64,000 nt of DNA from Tenebrio molitor (lineage: Eukaryota; Arthropoda; Insecta; Coleoptera; Tenebrionidae), in the NCBI RefSeq assembly GCF_963966145.1, contig NC_091051.1, positions 19,344,001 to 19,408,000 on the forward strand, in the 5' to 3' direction. Made by a program: the position numbers and the translations under genes. The notes under the pieces are model-generated. The model worked only from the letters and a program-made list of their open reading frames with translations. It did not search any database and was not told the origin of the DNA. Below are positions 63,140 through 64,000 of this stretch, one piece after another; within the stretch, counting starts at the first letter, position 1; each line of letters opens with the position of its first letter.

Positions 63140-64000
63140 CTTGCAATAGGTCATGTAGTTCTGATTTTTTAATATATTGTTTGAACCTCAGCCAAGAGTA
63201 AAAAATCAAATTTGCAACTTCGAAAGACTTGTGCGCGCTGCGTGGTAGCCAAAGAACAGCAAAATTTTCGCACTATTTTCAGTTTTTGCTCAACATCTCC
63301 TAAGATATGAGTCTCATAGAAAAACTTGAAGTTACCTTTTTTAAACTAGATTAAATTCACTATAGTTTGAGGCCTCAGCGAATTTTGTGCATCCGGCAGT
63401 TTTCGAGATACAGCTCTTCAAAAATTCAAGTGAAAAAAAATTGTTTACGTCTCTTATTTTATCTATTATTTTATTAAATATCGTCAAAAATGCTCCTCCC
63501 ACGAGAAAAATCATTGGTAATGAACTTGAAGTATACCGGGTGATTCAGTTTGGTATTCGCGGCCCTACATCTTTTTTGTTTTAAGAAAAAAGTATAGTAA
63601 ACCATATATATTTGTAAATCGCTTGTGAAACTACAATAGGTGATTTTGTCAGATCTTCTCTACGATGACATATGTCAAAGTTAAGACAGTCAACTTTTTT
63701 TTTTAAATAGTACACTATACATTTCTTAGCTTATTCTTGTAAAGCTAAAAGTTGACACTTACATCAGAAAAAAATCGAGAAAAATAATAAAATATGATTT
63801 CATTTATTAGAAAGCGTTATTTTCTAAAAAGAGCTAGTAAGCCAAACATTTGTAAATTCGCATTATGTTGGTTCCCTGCATGTAACTATTTACAAGACAA
63901 CCACGTTGCCAAAAAATAAAATCATTTGACCTTGTTTGTTTTCAAGCCTCAGGTGCGCCTCGGCCAGAAAACTCGACTCGGACGAAATACCAAATCCATA
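63140..64000. other. No gene; possible element entering the window edge
   Basis: No coding support. GTTTGGTATTCGCGGCC near 63550 and GGACGAAATACCAAAT near 63983 are roughly inverted (ATTTGGTATTTCGTCC), which could be the ends of an element of about 450 bp, but the pairing is short and the right end meets the window limit. Confidence 0.3.

Overview
The window is a eukaryotic, AT-rich stretch made almost wholly of transposable elements. No cellular housekeeping gene, rRNA, tRNA gene, CRISPR array or bacterial operon structure is visible. The mix (Tc1, DD41D and mariner elements, TA-flanked MITEs, P-like, hAT, Merlin, PIF/Harbinger, Mutator-like and Crypton DNA elements; jockey-, CR1- and R2-like LINEs; a tRNA-derived SINE) together with introns of 50-65 bp points to an insect. 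A beetle is plausible, but the sequence does not prove the order.

1-12.6 kb: a TA-flanked MITE; a Tc1 element (1152-2595) with an uninterrupted DD34E transposase, inserted in an older R2-like LINE 3' tail; a second TIR element in the same tail; a further R2-like tail (minus strand); Merlin, P-like and IS630-like transposase remnants; a hAT-type MITE with an 8-bp target duplication; and Mutator-like remnants.

12.6-24.4 kb: two related jockey-like LINEs, one nearly full length with stops and the other internally deleted, flank a hAT element whose transposase is broken by a 5-bp tandem duplication. A second R2-like tail follows.

24.4-36.6 kb: one old Mutator-like/YqaJ-type gene has been split by successive insertions: a CR1-like LINE (9-bp TSD), a tyrosine-recombinase (Crypton-type) element beside two foldback modules, a purine-rich LINE (16-bp TSD) and a TA MITE. 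Joining the flanks in register recovers one decayed reading frame, which gives a relative order of events.

36.6-45 kb: fragments of PIF/Harbinger and other DDE transposases. A 'transposase-domain' gene is interrupted by a PIF-type MITE (itself carrying a 431-bp foldback repeat) and by a TA foldback element. A second hAT fragment follows, then three TA-inserting elements almost end to end; the third is a DD41D (rosa/VISITOR-like) transposon.

45-56.2 kb: a MADF-like ORF, an element with a perfect 8-bp TSD, a P-like element, several MITEs, the second copy of the 431-bp repeat, an IS630-type transposase with unusually long D-E spacing, a 335-bp tandem foldback pair, an internally deleted mariner and another P-like transposase.

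56.2-64 kb: a tRNA-derived SINE with a 12-bp TSD, two further LINE remnants, the third R2-like tail (plus strand), and small P-like and DD41D fragments. The best novelty candidates are the recombinase element with inverted-repeat ends inside the nested gene, and the recurring foldback modules with CpG-rich palindromic cores.
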